A stretch of DNA of 8,136 bases, from contig UQNP01000081.1 of NCBI GenBank assembly GCA_900542385.1, positions 1-8,136 of the forward strand, in the 5' to 3' direction. This document shows positions 1-7,883 of the stretch, piece by piece; position 1 is the stretch's first letter, and every line of letters begins with the position of its first letter. This DNA is from an uncultured Eubacterium sp. Lineage in GTDB: Bacteria > Bacillota > Clostridia > Peptostreptococcales > Anaerovoracaceae. The notes under the pieces are model-generated. The model had not been told where the DNA came from, did not search any database, and saw nothing but the letters and a program-made list of their open reading frames with translations. The translations under genes were made by a program, and so were the position numbers.

Positions 1-42
1 ATGTATTTATAATTATACCATAAAATGAAAAAAATACTCAAG

Positions 43-80
43 ACTTAAGCGGACTATTTTATCTGCCTGGAAGTTTTTAT
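43..80 (+). terminator. Possible weak terminator of an upstream gene
   Basis: An imperfect hairpin: ACTT (43-46) and GCGGA (49-53) can pair with TCTGC (62-66, one G-U pair) and AAGT (71-74), followed by a T-rich run. The internal bulges make it weak. It could end transcription from a gene left of the window, just before the ruvC promoter. No coding sequence is seen to its left, since all three + frames meet a stop within the first 30 bases. Confidence 0.3.
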
Positions 81-93
81 TTATGAGGTTTTA

Positions 94-102
94 TGATATA
101 AT
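94..102 (+). promoter_or_regulatory. Extended -10 promoter of the ruvCAB-queA-tgt operon
   Basis: The sequence TGATATAAT is a perfect TATAAT -10 hexamer (97-102) with an upstream TG in the extended -10 position. The matching -35 position (about 74-79, TTTTTA) is poor, which an extended -10 often makes up for. Transcription would start near 108-110 and give a leader of about 60 nt before ruvC. No LexA/SOS box of the Gram-positive type (CGAAC-N4-GTTCG) is visible nearby, so SOS control is not supported by the sequence. Confidence 0.55.
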
Positions 103-167
103 TATTTTGGATTTTTATGTGCTGATAAAAATAAAGGGCAAACGAAAGAAAAAGGAATGTATTAGGA

Positions 168-671
168 ATGAAAATACTTGGTATAGATCCGGGCTACGCT
201 ATTCTCGGATACGGCGTCATAGAAAAGATCGGAAACAGGTTCAAAGTATGCGATTACGGAGCTATTATTACGGATGCGGGGACACCAATGCCGGAAAGAC
301 TCGAATATCTCTATGATTCTCTGAGAGAGATCATAGAGAGGGAAAAGCCGGATGTAGCATCTATAGAAGAATTGTTTTTCAACACGAATGCAAAGACAGC
401 GATCCTTGTCGGGCAGGCAAGAGGTGTTGCGGTTCTGGCATGTATAAAAGGCGGTATCGATATAGAAGAATATACGCCGCTTCAGATAAAACAGGCGCTT
501 GTAGGATACGGAAGAGCTGAGAAAAAGCAGGTGCAGCAGATGGTAAAGACGATACTTAACTTAAAGGAAGTGCCGAAACCCGATGATACGGCAGATGCTC
601 TTGCGGCAGCAGTATGTCACGGACATTCGGCGGATATGAGCAGAAGACTTAAGGAGCTGAAATTAAAATGA
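168..671 (+). CDS. ruvC: Holliday junction resolvase RuvC
   Basis: RuvC is the endonuclease that cuts four-way DNA junctions symmetrically during recombination and fork repair, working as a dimer with RuvAB. The 167-residue product has the usual family length and an RNase H-like fold signature. It opens with MKILGIDPG, placing catalytic Asp7; the second acid is Glu67 in the segment IEELFF, and the C-terminal pair Asp140 and Asp143 lies in [13 protein letters not shown]. All four metal-binding acids are therefore present. The start at 168 is set by the conserved N-terminus; the best Shine-Dalgarno is AAAGGA (151-156), 11 nt upstream. It is the first gene of the operon and its stop overlaps the ruvA start (ATGA). 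RuvC in a Firmicute argues for Clostridia, because Bacilli generally use RecU. Confidence 0.97.
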   Translation: MKILGIDPGYAILGYGVIEKIGNRFKVCDYGAIITDAGTPMPERLEYLYDSLREIIEREKPDVASIEELFFNTNAKTAILVGQARGVAVLACIKGGIDIEEYTPLQIKQALVGYGRAEKKQVQQMVKTILNLKEVPKPDDTADALAAAVCHGHSADMSRRLKELKLK

Positions 672-1270
672 TAGGATTCATAAGAGGGTTACTCGCTGAA
701 AAAGGCGATGGATACATAATAATAGATGTAGGCGGAGTGGGATACGAGATATCAGTTCCGTCTAATTCTGCTGCCTATTTAAGCGGGCAGGGAAGTGAAA
801 TAATGGTTTATACCATGATGTCGGTGAGAGAGGACGATGTGAGTCTTTACGGATTTTCAAGAAAAGGAGAGCTGGATGCCTTCAAAAAACTTATTTCTGT
901 AAATGGCGTAGGCGCTAAGGCAGGATTGTCCATATTATCATCTTTTACACTGGAGCAGCTGAGAGAAGCTATAATCTTTGAAGATGCGAAAGCTCTTACA
1001 AAAGCAAACGGAATAGGAAAGAAGATCGCAGAAAGGATAGTGCTGGAGCTCAAGGATAAGTTCTCTTCGTCAGGGGAAGAATATCAGGCTGCGGAAAAAG
1101 ACGGGGCTTCGGATGCTGTTAATTATCAGGATGCAAGGAGCGAAGCGGCAGAGGCACTCATATCTCTTGGATATACGAGGGGAGAAGCTATGAGCGCTCT
1201 TTCAGGCATAAAGGATGATACATATACATCGGAAGATTACATCAAGGCTGCGCTGAAAAACCTCATTTAA
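668..1270 (+). CDS. ruvA: Holliday junction branch migration protein RuvA
   Basis: RuvA binds the Holliday junction as a tetramer, holds it open and loads the RuvB motors. The 200-residue product matches the family in length and layout: an OB-fold domain (about 1-63) with the acidic pin Glu55-Asp56 in VREDD, followed by the LYGF motif; two helix-hairpin-helix motifs, NGVGAK (79-84) and [10 protein letters not shown] (114-123), which bind the DNA backbone; a flexible acidic linker (about 135-155); and a C-terminal three-helix domain (about 156-200, [12 protein letters not shown]) that contacts RuvB. Its ATG overlaps the ruvC stop by 4 nt, so translation is probably coupled, and an AAGGAG site lies inside ruvC at 651-656. 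A 57-nt gap follows before ruvB. Confidence 0.97.
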   Translation: MIGFIRGLLAEKGDGYIIIDVGGVGYEISVPSNSAAYLSGQGSEIMVYTMMSVREDDVSLYGFSRKGELDAFKKLISVNGVGAKAGLSILSSFTLEQLREAIIFEDAKALTKANGIGKKIAERIVLELKDKFSSSGEEYQAAEKDGASDAVNYQDARSEAAEALISLGYTRGEAMSALSGIKDDTYTSEDYIKAALKNLI

Positions 1271-1327
1271 ATTAAAAGGTGATAAAAAGATAGATCATAC
1301 CAGGATGTAAGAAAAGGGAAATTTATT

Positions 1328-2380
1328 ATGGATTATGAAGAAAGAATAACTGCAGCGGAACTGGGAAGCGGTGAAGAAAAATCCGAAATAACGCTGCGTC
1401 CGCAGAAACTCGATGATTACATAGGTCAGAAAAAGGCTACGGATAATCTGAAAATATTCATAGAGGCGGCAAAACTGAGAAATGAGCCGCTCGACCATGT
1501 GTTGTTTTATGGTCCTCCGGGTCTGGGCAAAACGACCCTTGCCGGTATAATCTCAAATGAGATGGGGGTAGATATCAGGATAACTTCGGGACCTGCCATA
1601 GAAAGAGCAGGAGATCTTGCTGCGATACTGACTAATCTAAATGAAAACGATGTCCTTTTCATAGATGAGATACACAGACTCAACCGATCTGTGGAGGAAG
1701 TGCTGTATTCGGCAATGGAGGATTTTGCGCTGGATATCATAATAGGCAAAGGACCTTCGGCGAGATCTATAAGGCTTGATATAGCTAAATTTACGCTTAT
1801 AGGAGCAACGACAAGGGCAGGAAGCCTTTCTGCTCCGCTCAGAGACAGATTCGGAGTGAGCTGCAAGTTTGAGATGTATACGACGGATGAGCTTAAAAGC
1901 ATCATAGAGAGGTCTGCAAAGCTTTTAAACGTGCAGGTGGACGAGGGCTCCCTTGAGGAGATGGCAAAGAGATCCCGGGGAACTCCGCGAGTTGCAAACA
2001 GAATGCTTAAGCGTGTCAGAGATTTTTCTCAGGTAAAAGGCAGCGGCGTTATAGATATGGATATAACGCGAAGAGCGCTTGATGCTCTCGGTGTGGACGA
2101 TATGGGTCTTGAGAGTCTTGACAGAGAGATACTGAAGATGATAATAGAAAGATTCGGCGGCGGCCCTGTAGGGATAGATACTATAGCGGCGTCTATCGGA
2201 GAAGAGAGAGTTACGATAGAGGATGTATATGAGCCTTATCTGATACAGGCAGGATTCCTGCACAGGACGCAAAAGGGAAGAGTAGTTTCGAATATGGCAT
2301 ATAAGCATCTTGGTATAGAAAACCCTTCTGAAGATGAGATCGAGGAAAATGAGCAGGTTTCCATGGATATGCCGGAATAA
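1328..2380 (+). CDS. ruvB: Holliday junction branch migration ATPase RuvB
   Basis: RuvB is the hexameric AAA+ motor that pumps DNA through the RuvA-bound junction. Visible motifs in order: Walker A GPPGLGKT (63-70), Walker B VLFIDEIH (109-116), sensor 1 in GATTRAG (159-165), arginine finger Arg174 in LRDRFG, and sensor 2 in GTPRVANR (218-225). A C-terminal winged-helix domain (about 260-330, with [17 protein letters not shown] and the QKGR wing) follows. At 350 residues it is slightly longer than the usual 330-340. The excess is a variable N-terminus and an acidic tail, residues 331-350, with nine Asp/Glu. The ATG is preceded by AAAGGG (1313-1318) at good spacing. All catalytic residues are intact. 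Confidence 0.98.
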   Translation: MDYEERITAAELGSGEEKSEITLRPQKLDDYIGQKKATDNLKIFIEAAKLRNEPLDHVLFYGPPGLGKTTLAGIISNEMGVDIRITSGPAIERAGDLAAILTNLNENDVLFIDEIHRLNRSVEEVLYSAMEDFALDIIIGKGPSARSIRLDIAKFTLIGATTRAGSLSAPLRDRFGVSCKFEMYTTDELKSIIERSAKLLNVQVDEGSLEEMAKRSRGTPRVANRMLKRVRDFSQVKGSGVIDMDITRRALDALGVDDMGLESLDREILKMIIERFGGGPVGIDTIAASIGEERVTIEDVYEPYLIQAGFLHRTQKGRVVSNMAYKHLGIENPSEDEIEENEQVSMDMPE

Positions 2381-2429
2381 CGAGGACAAGTCATTGAGGT
2401 ACAATAACAATTTTATAAAGGTGAGATAA

Positions 2430-3479
2430 ATGAAAATAGAAGATTTTGATTATGAACTGCCGGAGGAGCTGATCGCTCAAAAGCCGTCGGAGAGAAGGGA
2501 TGATGCAAGACTGCTGGTAGTGCATAGAGATACAGGGCAGACAGAACATAAAAGATTTTACGATATCCTTGATTATCTGAAGGAAGGAGACTGCCTTGTC
2601 ATGAATGACTCAAAGGTGATACCGGCAAGGCTTTTCGGTGTGAAGGAGAACACCGGCGCTAAAGTCGAATTTCTTCTGATAAAGAGGAAAGAAGGCGATA
2701 TCTGGGAAACTATGGTCAGACCGGGAAGAAGACTCAAACCTGGGGATGTCGTGATTTTTTCAGAGGAGCCTTTGATGAAGGCGAATATAAAAGATTACGG
2801 AGACGATGGTACGAGAATAGTCGAATTTGAATACGACGGTCTGTTTATGGAGCGGCTTGAAGAGCTTGGGAGCATGCCTCTTCCTCCTTATATAGAAAGA
2901 GCAGGAGACGACAGCGATAAAGAAAGGTATCAGACTGTATACTGCCGTGAGGAGGGATCTGTGGCGGCGCCTACGGCGGGACTTCATTTTACGGAGGAAA
3001 TACTGAAAAAAGCGCAGGAGAAAGGCGTGGAGACGATATATGTAACGCTTCATGTCGGCATAGGGACTTTCAGACCTGTAAAGTGTGAGAATATAGAAGA
3101 TCATTCGATGCATTTTGAAGAATATCACATAAGCGAGGAAAGCGCGGAGAAGATAAACAGGGCAAAACGGGAAGGTAGACGGATAATTTCCGTAGGAACC
3201 ACTTCGACGAGAACTCTTGAGAGCGCAGCTTATTACGATGAAGGAGCAGGATGCATGCAGGTGAAGAGCGGAGACGGAAATACGGGTATATTTATATATC
3301 CCGGGTATGAGTTTAAAATAATAGACAGTCTGATAACTAATTTCCATCTTCCTAAATCCACGCTTCTGATGCTTATATCGGCGCTCTACGACAGAGAAAA
3401 AATACTCGACGTATACAGGGAAGCCATAGAAAAGAGATATAGATTTTTCAGTTACGGAGATGCTATGTTCATAGAATAG
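2430..3479 (+). CDS. queA: tRNA preQ1(34) S-adenosylmethionine ribosyltransferase-isomerase QueA
   Basis: QueA transfers and isomerises the ribosyl part of S-adenosylmethionine onto preQ1 already placed at tRNA position 34, giving epoxyqueuosine. The 349-residue product has normal length and the family blocks are intact: [10 protein letters not shown] (59-68), PLPPYI (150-155), YQTVY followed by [13 protein letters not shown] (168-188), [12 protein letters not shown] (206-217), [11 protein letters not shown] (255-265), [13 protein letters not shown] (303-315) and the C-terminal SYGDAM. The start is supported by the conserved [12 protein letters not shown]-terminus and by AAAGGTGAG (2417-2425) just upstream. 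It follows ruvB after 49 nt. Together with tgt it forms the last tRNA-borne part of queuosine synthesis. No preQ1-synthesis genes (queC, queD, queE, queF) are in this window, so whether the cell makes or salvages preQ1 is unknown. Confidence 0.97.
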   Translation: MKIEDFDYELPEELIAQKPSERRDDARLLVVHRDTGQTEHKRFYDILDYLKEGDCLVMNDSKVIPARLFGVKENTGAKVEFLLIKRKEGDIWETMVRPGRRLKPGDVVIFSEEPLMKANIKDYGDDGTRIVEFEYDGLFMERLEELGSMPLPPYIERAGDDSDKERYQTVYCREEGSVAAPTAGLHFTEEILKKAQEKGVETIYVTLHVGIGTFRPVKCENIEDHSMHFEEYHISEESAEKINRAKREGRRIISVGTTSTRTLESAAYYDEGAGCMQVKSGDGNTGIFIYPGYEFKIIDSLITNFHLPKSTLLMLISALYDREKILDVYREAIEKRYRFFSYGDAMFIE

Positions 3480-3493
3480 CAACAGGAGAAGAT

Positions 3494-3994
3494 ATGGAAA
3501 CAAAGAGAGTGGAGCATGAATTCGGAGCTTTTTTTGACGAAAATTCAAAAGTGCTGATACTTGGGACTATACCGTCGCCTAAGTCGAGAGAGCAGGGGTT
3601 TTATTACGGACATCCGAGAAACAGATTCTGGATGGTGCTGGCGGACATTTTAAAAGAAGAATTGCCGAAAACCATAGATGAAAAGAAGGACATGCTGAAG
3701 AAAAACGGCATAGCGCTCTGGGATGTACTTGAAAGCTGTGAGATAAAAGGAGCATCCGATACCAGCATAAAAAATCCTAAGGCTAATGATATGAACGATA
3801 TCCTCTTTAAAGCGGATATAAGGGCGATTTTTGCAACGGGAGCAAAAGCATATCAGCTTTATGAAAAACTCTGTTATCCCAAGTGCGGTGTCAGAGCAGT
3901 GAGACTTCCGTCTACAAGTCCTGCAAACTGCGGATGCAGTTATGAGAAATTGACAGAAGAATACGGACAGATACTGGAATATCTTGATAAATGA
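3494..3994 (+). CDS. DNA-deoxyinosine (hypoxanthine) glycosylase, uracil-DNA glycosylase superfamily
   Basis: Probable base-excision repair enzyme that removes hypoxanthine, the product of adenine deamination, from DNA; some relatives act on uracil in mismatches. The 166-residue product has the superfamily motifs: a motif 1 region LILGTIPS (21-28) leading into FYYGHPRNRFW (36-46), the core strand GIALWDVLESCE (72-83), and a motif 2 region LPSTSPAN (138-145). The FYYGHPRNRFW block is the mark of the hypoxanthine-DNA glycosylase family (UDG family 6). From memory, the Asn of that block (Asn43 here) is important for catalysis in that family, in place of the family 1 motif 1 Asp. AGGAG (3484-3488) lies 5 nt before the ATG, and only 14 nt separate it from queA. 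It sits between two queuosine genes, an odd place for a DNA glycosylase. The fold is secure; the exact substrate is inferred. Confidence 0.88.
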   Translation: METKRVEHEFGAFFDENSKVLILGTIPSPKSREQGFYYGHPRNRFWMVLADILKEELPKTIDEKKDMLKKNGIALWDVLESCEIKGASDTSIKNPKANDMNDILFKADIRAIFATGAKAYQLYEKLCYPKCGVRAVRLPSTSPANCGCSYEKLTEEYGQILEYLDK

Positions 3995-4009
3995 TGAAAA
4001 TACAGATGA

Positions 4010-5140
<1,131 letters not shown>

Positions 5141-5156
5141 AAAGAAAGGTCGATAT

Positions 5157-6323
5157 ATGGATATATGCAGAGACAGCAAGCTGTGCGGAGGATGTTCTTA
5201 TCAGGGCGTTCCTTACGAAGAACAGCTCAAAAATAAAGAGGGCGAGACGAAAAGTCTGCTCGACAGAAAAGATATAAGGTACGGAGAATTCATTGAAATA
5301 GAGCCGGCTCCCGATCGCTTCGGATACAGAAACAAGATGGAGTATACGTTTGGAGATATGGAAAAAGGCGGTCCTATGACTCTGGGTATGCACAGAAAAA
5401 AACATTTTATGTCCATAGTGACCGTAGATGAATGTCAGCTGGTTCATGAGGATTTCAACCGTGTGCTCAGGGCAGTTCTCGATTTTGTCTCGAGCAGAGG
5501 ATATTCACATTATCATAAAAAAACTCATAAGGGTCTCATGCGTCATCTTATATTGAGGCGAGGCGTCAGAACAGGAGAGCTTTTAGTCAATGTAGTAACG
5601 AGCTCTGAAGAGGGATTTGATGAGGAGGCATTCACGTCTATGATACTTTCTCTTCCACTTGAGAACAGAGTGGCAGGGGTACTGAGGACGATAAACGACA
5701 GACTGGCTGATGCAGTTTACTGCGATGAACTTAGAGTTTTATACGGCAGAGATTACTATGAAGAAGAAATCATGGGGCTCAAGTTCAAGGTAAGTGCCTT
5801 TTCCTTTTTCCAGACCAATGTTGAAGCGGTGGAAAAGCTTTATTCTTATGCGATAGGGCTTATAGACGATTTTGAAAGTAAAAAAGTGTTTGACCTTTAC
5901 TGCGGTACGGGAACTATAAGCCAGGCAATGGCAAAAAGCGCAGGAGAGGTAGTAGGAATAGAAATAGTAGAGGAGGCTGTGAGGGCGGCGGAAGAGAACG
6001 CAGCATACAACGGCATAGAAAACTGCCGTTTCATATCGGGAGATGTATTTGAAGTGCTGGATTCTCTGCCTGAAAATGAGAAGCCTGACGTGATAGTGGT
6101 GGACCCTCCGAGGGTGGGCATATCTGCAAATGCTCTCGATAAGATAATAGGATACGGCGTAGATCAGATCGTGTACATATCCTGCAACCCGAAAAGTCTT
6201 GCAGAGAATCTGTATTATATGCAGTACTACGGGTATGAGGTGCGCTCGGTAAAGCCGTTTGATAATTTTCCGGGGACAAAGCATACCGAGGCGGTGGCTT
6301 TGCTTTCAAGAAAAGATAAATAA
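5157..6323 (+). CDS. rlmD: RlmD/RumA-like RNA (uracil-C5)-methyltransferase without TRAM domain
   Basis: SAM-dependent enzyme making 5-methyluridine in RNA, most likely 23S rRNA. The 388-residue product carries the RumA-type iron-sulfur cysteines near its start (Cys4, Cys10, Cys13, and Cys93 in VDECQLV). The methylase domain has SFFQTN (216-221), the SAM loop DLYCGTGTISQ (246-256), VDPPR (315-319), the catalytic nucleophile Cys343 in YISCNP, and the general base Glu378 in HTEAV. There is no N-terminal TRAM domain. This is not a truncated start: tgt ends 16 nt upstream, AAAGG (5145-5149) is well placed, and no frame continues leftwards. The layout resembles E. coli RlmC more than RlmD, so the target (U1939, U747 or a tRNA site) is open and the symbol is provisional. 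It is the last gene before the terminator. Confidence 0.9.
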   Translation: MDICRDSKLCGGCSYQGVPYEEQLKNKEGETKSLLDRKDIRYGEFIEIEPAPDRFGYRNKMEYTFGDMEKGGPMTLGMHRKKHFMSIVTVDECQLVHEDFNRVLRAVLDFVSSRGYSHYHKKTHKGLMRHLILRRGVRTGELLVNVVTSSEEGFDEEAFTSMILSLPLENRVAGVLRTINDRLADAVYCDELRVLYGRDYYEEEIMGLKFKVSAFSFFQTNVEAVEKLYSYAIGLIDDFESKKVFDLYCGTGTISQAMAKSAGEVVGIEIVEEAVRAAEENAAYNGIENCRFISGDVFEVLDSLPENEKPDVIVVDPPRVGISANALDKIIGYGVDQIVYISCNPKSLAENLYYMQYYGYEVRSVKPFDNFPGTKHTEAVALLSRKDK

Positions 6324-6341
6324 GTGATACAAAAATAATAC

Positions 6342-6381
6342 AAAACTCCCCGGCAGATATATCACCTGCCGGGGAGTTTTT
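6342..6381. terminator. Bidirectional rho-independent terminator
   Basis: A perfect 15-bp inverted repeat (6342-6356 with 6366-6380, core ACTCCCCGGCAG) encloses a 9-nt loop. The stem has a GC-rich core and A/T ends, and T-rich DNA follows on both strands (TTTTTATAT on +, TTTTGTATTATTTTT on -). It can stop the left operon and the convergent ABC transporter operon. The first base of the permease stop codon, in + coordinates, is the last base of the stem, so the two features are nearly fused. Confidence 0.93.
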
Positions 6382-7027
6382 ATATCTCTTTGTTTTTCAC
6401 TATTTTTATGGATACGGCCAGGGATATTCCATAAAGGAGAATGATCATTGCGAGAACAGCGATGAATAAAGTCCCGCGAGGTATGTAGCTGAGGTATATT
6501 ATAAATCTCTCTATGGTCGGTATACGTGTGATGAATATCAGCAGCATAAATCCTATAAAAGGTATATACATAAATATGCGTCCTCTTATAGCGCCGTATT
6601 TATAAAACCCGGGAAGCTGGAATGCCGATGATACGGCGAACATAACAGCGCCGGCCATGGCAGCGGAAATCACGTTGGAAACTGTCAGAGGATCATGGAA
6701 GTAGATCATTGCGCAGACTCCTACGGCCAGATAAAACAGCAGGAAAACGATTCCGAGAGATATGGCGTATGTATATCTTCCTATTACGAGGGTGCTTTTC
6801 TTTACCGGGAGTATGCTGTAAAGTCTGTTCATATCGTTTTTTTCAGATATGGAAAAATTATATCCTATAGTTATAGCTACTACGCACATGGAAAAGCACA
6901 TCGTGCTCAAAAGGGAGCGGTTGAACATTATAAATACGATCGGAAGGACTGCCGCCAGGATCATATTTTTGGCATAAGGTCTGATAAGAGCAATATCAAG
7001 CAGGACTGTTTTCATTATACTACTCAT
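6380..7027 (-). CDS. ABC-2 type transporter permease
   Basis: Membrane half of the ABC exporter encoded with the ATPase just upstream. The 215-residue product is very hydrophobic with about six membrane helices (roughly 21-36, 39-58, 84-107, 116-137, 151-168, 186-207) and no signal peptide. The cytosolic stretch SEKNDMNRLYSILPVKKSTLVIGRY (in part, 61-85) between helices 2 and 3 is typical of the ABC2_membrane_5 family, which includes the S. aureus PmtB-type subunits. I chose the ATG at 7027: AAAGGAG (7037-7043) sits 9 nt upstream. An in-frame TTG at 7033 would leave only 3 nt. The gene overlaps the ATPase stop by 8 nt (ATGAGTAG), so the two are probably made in fixed ratio. Substrate unknown. 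Confidence 0.85.
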   Translation of the reverse strand: MSSIMKTVLLDIALIRPYAKNMILAAVLPIVFIMFNRSLLSTMCFSMCVVAITIGYNFSISEKNDMNRLYSILPVKKSTLVIGRYTYAISLGIVFLLFYLAVGVCAMIYFHDPLTVSNVISAAMAGAVMFAVSSAFQLPGFYKYGAIRGRIFMYIPFIGFMLLIFITRIPTIERFIIYLSYIPRGTLFIAVLAMIILLYGISLAVSIKIVKNKEI

Positions 7028-7883
7028 ACTCAATGTCTCCTTTCTTGTTGGTAAAGACGATTATGTCGTCTATGGAAGCAGGTTCTGAGTGAAGGTGCGG
7101 AAAGAGTGGTACATATTCTGTATTCAGAAGAGCCTCGAAGCCTGTGGAAAATTTTCTAACACCCAGTGCTTTTTTTGAAAGATCTTTAGAGAAGTCTTCC
7201 GGTCCGCCTTTTATTATACGGAACATACTTACGAATTCATCTTTTCCTCCTGTATAGAACATACTTCCGTTTTTAATATAGGTAATGTAATCTGCAATGC
7301 GTTCGAGATCTTCGGTTATATGTGTGGAAAACAGTACGCTGTGGCAGCCGTCTTCTATATATTTTGAAAGTATATTCAGAAGTTCATCGCGTGAAACAGG
7401 ATCAAGTCCGCTGGTGGGCTCATCGAGGATCAGGAGCTTTGCGTCGTATGAGAGGGAGCAGGCAAGCATAAGCTTCATTTTCATTCCCTTTGAAAGATCT
7501 TTTACCTTTTTTGAAGAATCTATTTGAAATCTATGGAGCAATTCGTTGAATTTATTGCTATCCCAGTCAGGATAAAAGGGTGATATGTATTTTTCCACCT
7601 GTGATACTTTCCACTCGTCGCTGAAACAGTTGGAGTCAAACACAACGCCTGTATTGGCTTTTATCTGCTGTTCATCTGCTACGCTGTCGTATCCCATTAC
7701 AGTTATTCTGCCGTTGTCTTTTTTGAGCATATTGAGGATCAGTTTGATTATCGTTGTTTTTCCGGCTCCGTTGGGGCCTATAAGACCCATTATATAACCT
7801 TCAGGCAAGGTAAAGGTTATATCCTCAAGCCGGAAATCTTTGAAGCTTTTCCTAAGATCCGTTATTTCAAGATAGTTATTCAT
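7020..7883 (-). CDS. ABC transporter ATP-binding protein
   Basis: Cytosolic ATPase that would power export through the neighbouring permease. The 287-residue product has Walker A GPNGAGKTT (36-44), signature LSKGM (130-134, a variant of LSGGQ), Walker B LLILDEPTSGLD (150-161, catalytic Glu155), and the H-loop His188 in FSTHITEDLERIADYI. The Q-loop region reads GVVFDSNCF (79-87), with Asp83 where a Gln is usual. A tail of about 70 residues follows the ABC core and has no motif I recognise. This layout fits the drug and antimicrobial-peptide exporter group (BcrA/YtrB/PmtA-like). Its ATG overlaps the stop of the GntR gene by 8 nt (ATGAATAA), with GGAGG (7893-7897) 9 nt before the start. Ile codons are mostly ATA, as in the left operon, so it looks native. 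Confidence 0.93.
   Translation of the reverse strand: MNNYLEITDLRKSFKDFRLEDITFTLPEGYIMGLIGPNGAGKTTIIKLILNMLKKDNGRITVMGYDSVADEQQIKANTGVVFDSNCFSDEWKVSQVEKYISPFYPDWDSNKFNELLHRFQIDSSKKVKDLSKGMKMKLMLACSLSYDAKLLILDEPTSGLDPVSRDELLNILSKYIEDGCHSVLFSTHITEDLERIADYITYIKNGSMFYTGGKDEFVSMFRIIKGGPEDFSKDLSKKALGVRKFSTGFEALLNTEYVPLFPHLHSEPASIDDIIVFTNKKGDIEYE
7037..7043 (-). promoter_or_regulatory. Ribosome binding site that fixes the permease start
   Basis: AAAGGAG on the - strand lies inside the end of the ATPase gene, 9 nt from the ATG at 7027. The ATPase has the same 9-nt spacing between GGAGG and its ATG. The alternative TTG at 7033 would be only 3 nt away, so the ATG is preferred. Confidence 0.75.

Noticed and set aside
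25..48. Seven-codon frame (MKKILKT) in the leader
   Set aside because: No Shine-Dalgarno sequence, and it lies upstream of the likely transcription start, so it is not a leader peptide.
157..165. Two-codon frame ATG TAT TAG just before ruvC
   Set aside because: The AAAGGA site is immediately next to this ATG, too close to use; the site fits the ruvC ATG at 168.
1..167. preQ1 riboswitch ahead of the operon carrying queA and tgt
   Set aside because: I could not find the small C-rich/A-rich pseudoknot pattern of preQ1 riboswitches in the leader, and the first gene is ruvC, not a queuosine gene.
83..316. 77-codon frame overlapping the start of ruvC
   Set aside because: No ribosome binding site, a basic low-complexity product, and most of its length overlaps ruvC in another frame.
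2394..2405. Possible internal promoter before queA (TTGAGG, TACAAT)
   Set aside because: The two hexamers are adjacent, not about 17 bp apart, and neither has a suitable partner.
2760..3548. Long open frame on the - strand opposite queA
   Set aside because: It lies opposite a fully conserved gene, has no recognisable motif or convincing ribosome site, and is rich in Tyr, Ser, Phe and Arg, as expected from reading AGA/ATA-rich codons backwards.
5739..6284. Open frames on the - strand opposite the methyltransferase
   Set aside because: They oppose the conserved catalytic domain, and the terminator downstream serves the real - strand operon instead. No support for coding.
7028..7033. TTG start for the permease two codons upstream
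   Set aside because: Only 3 nt from the Shine-Dalgarno sequence; the ATG at 7027 has a 9-nt spacer.
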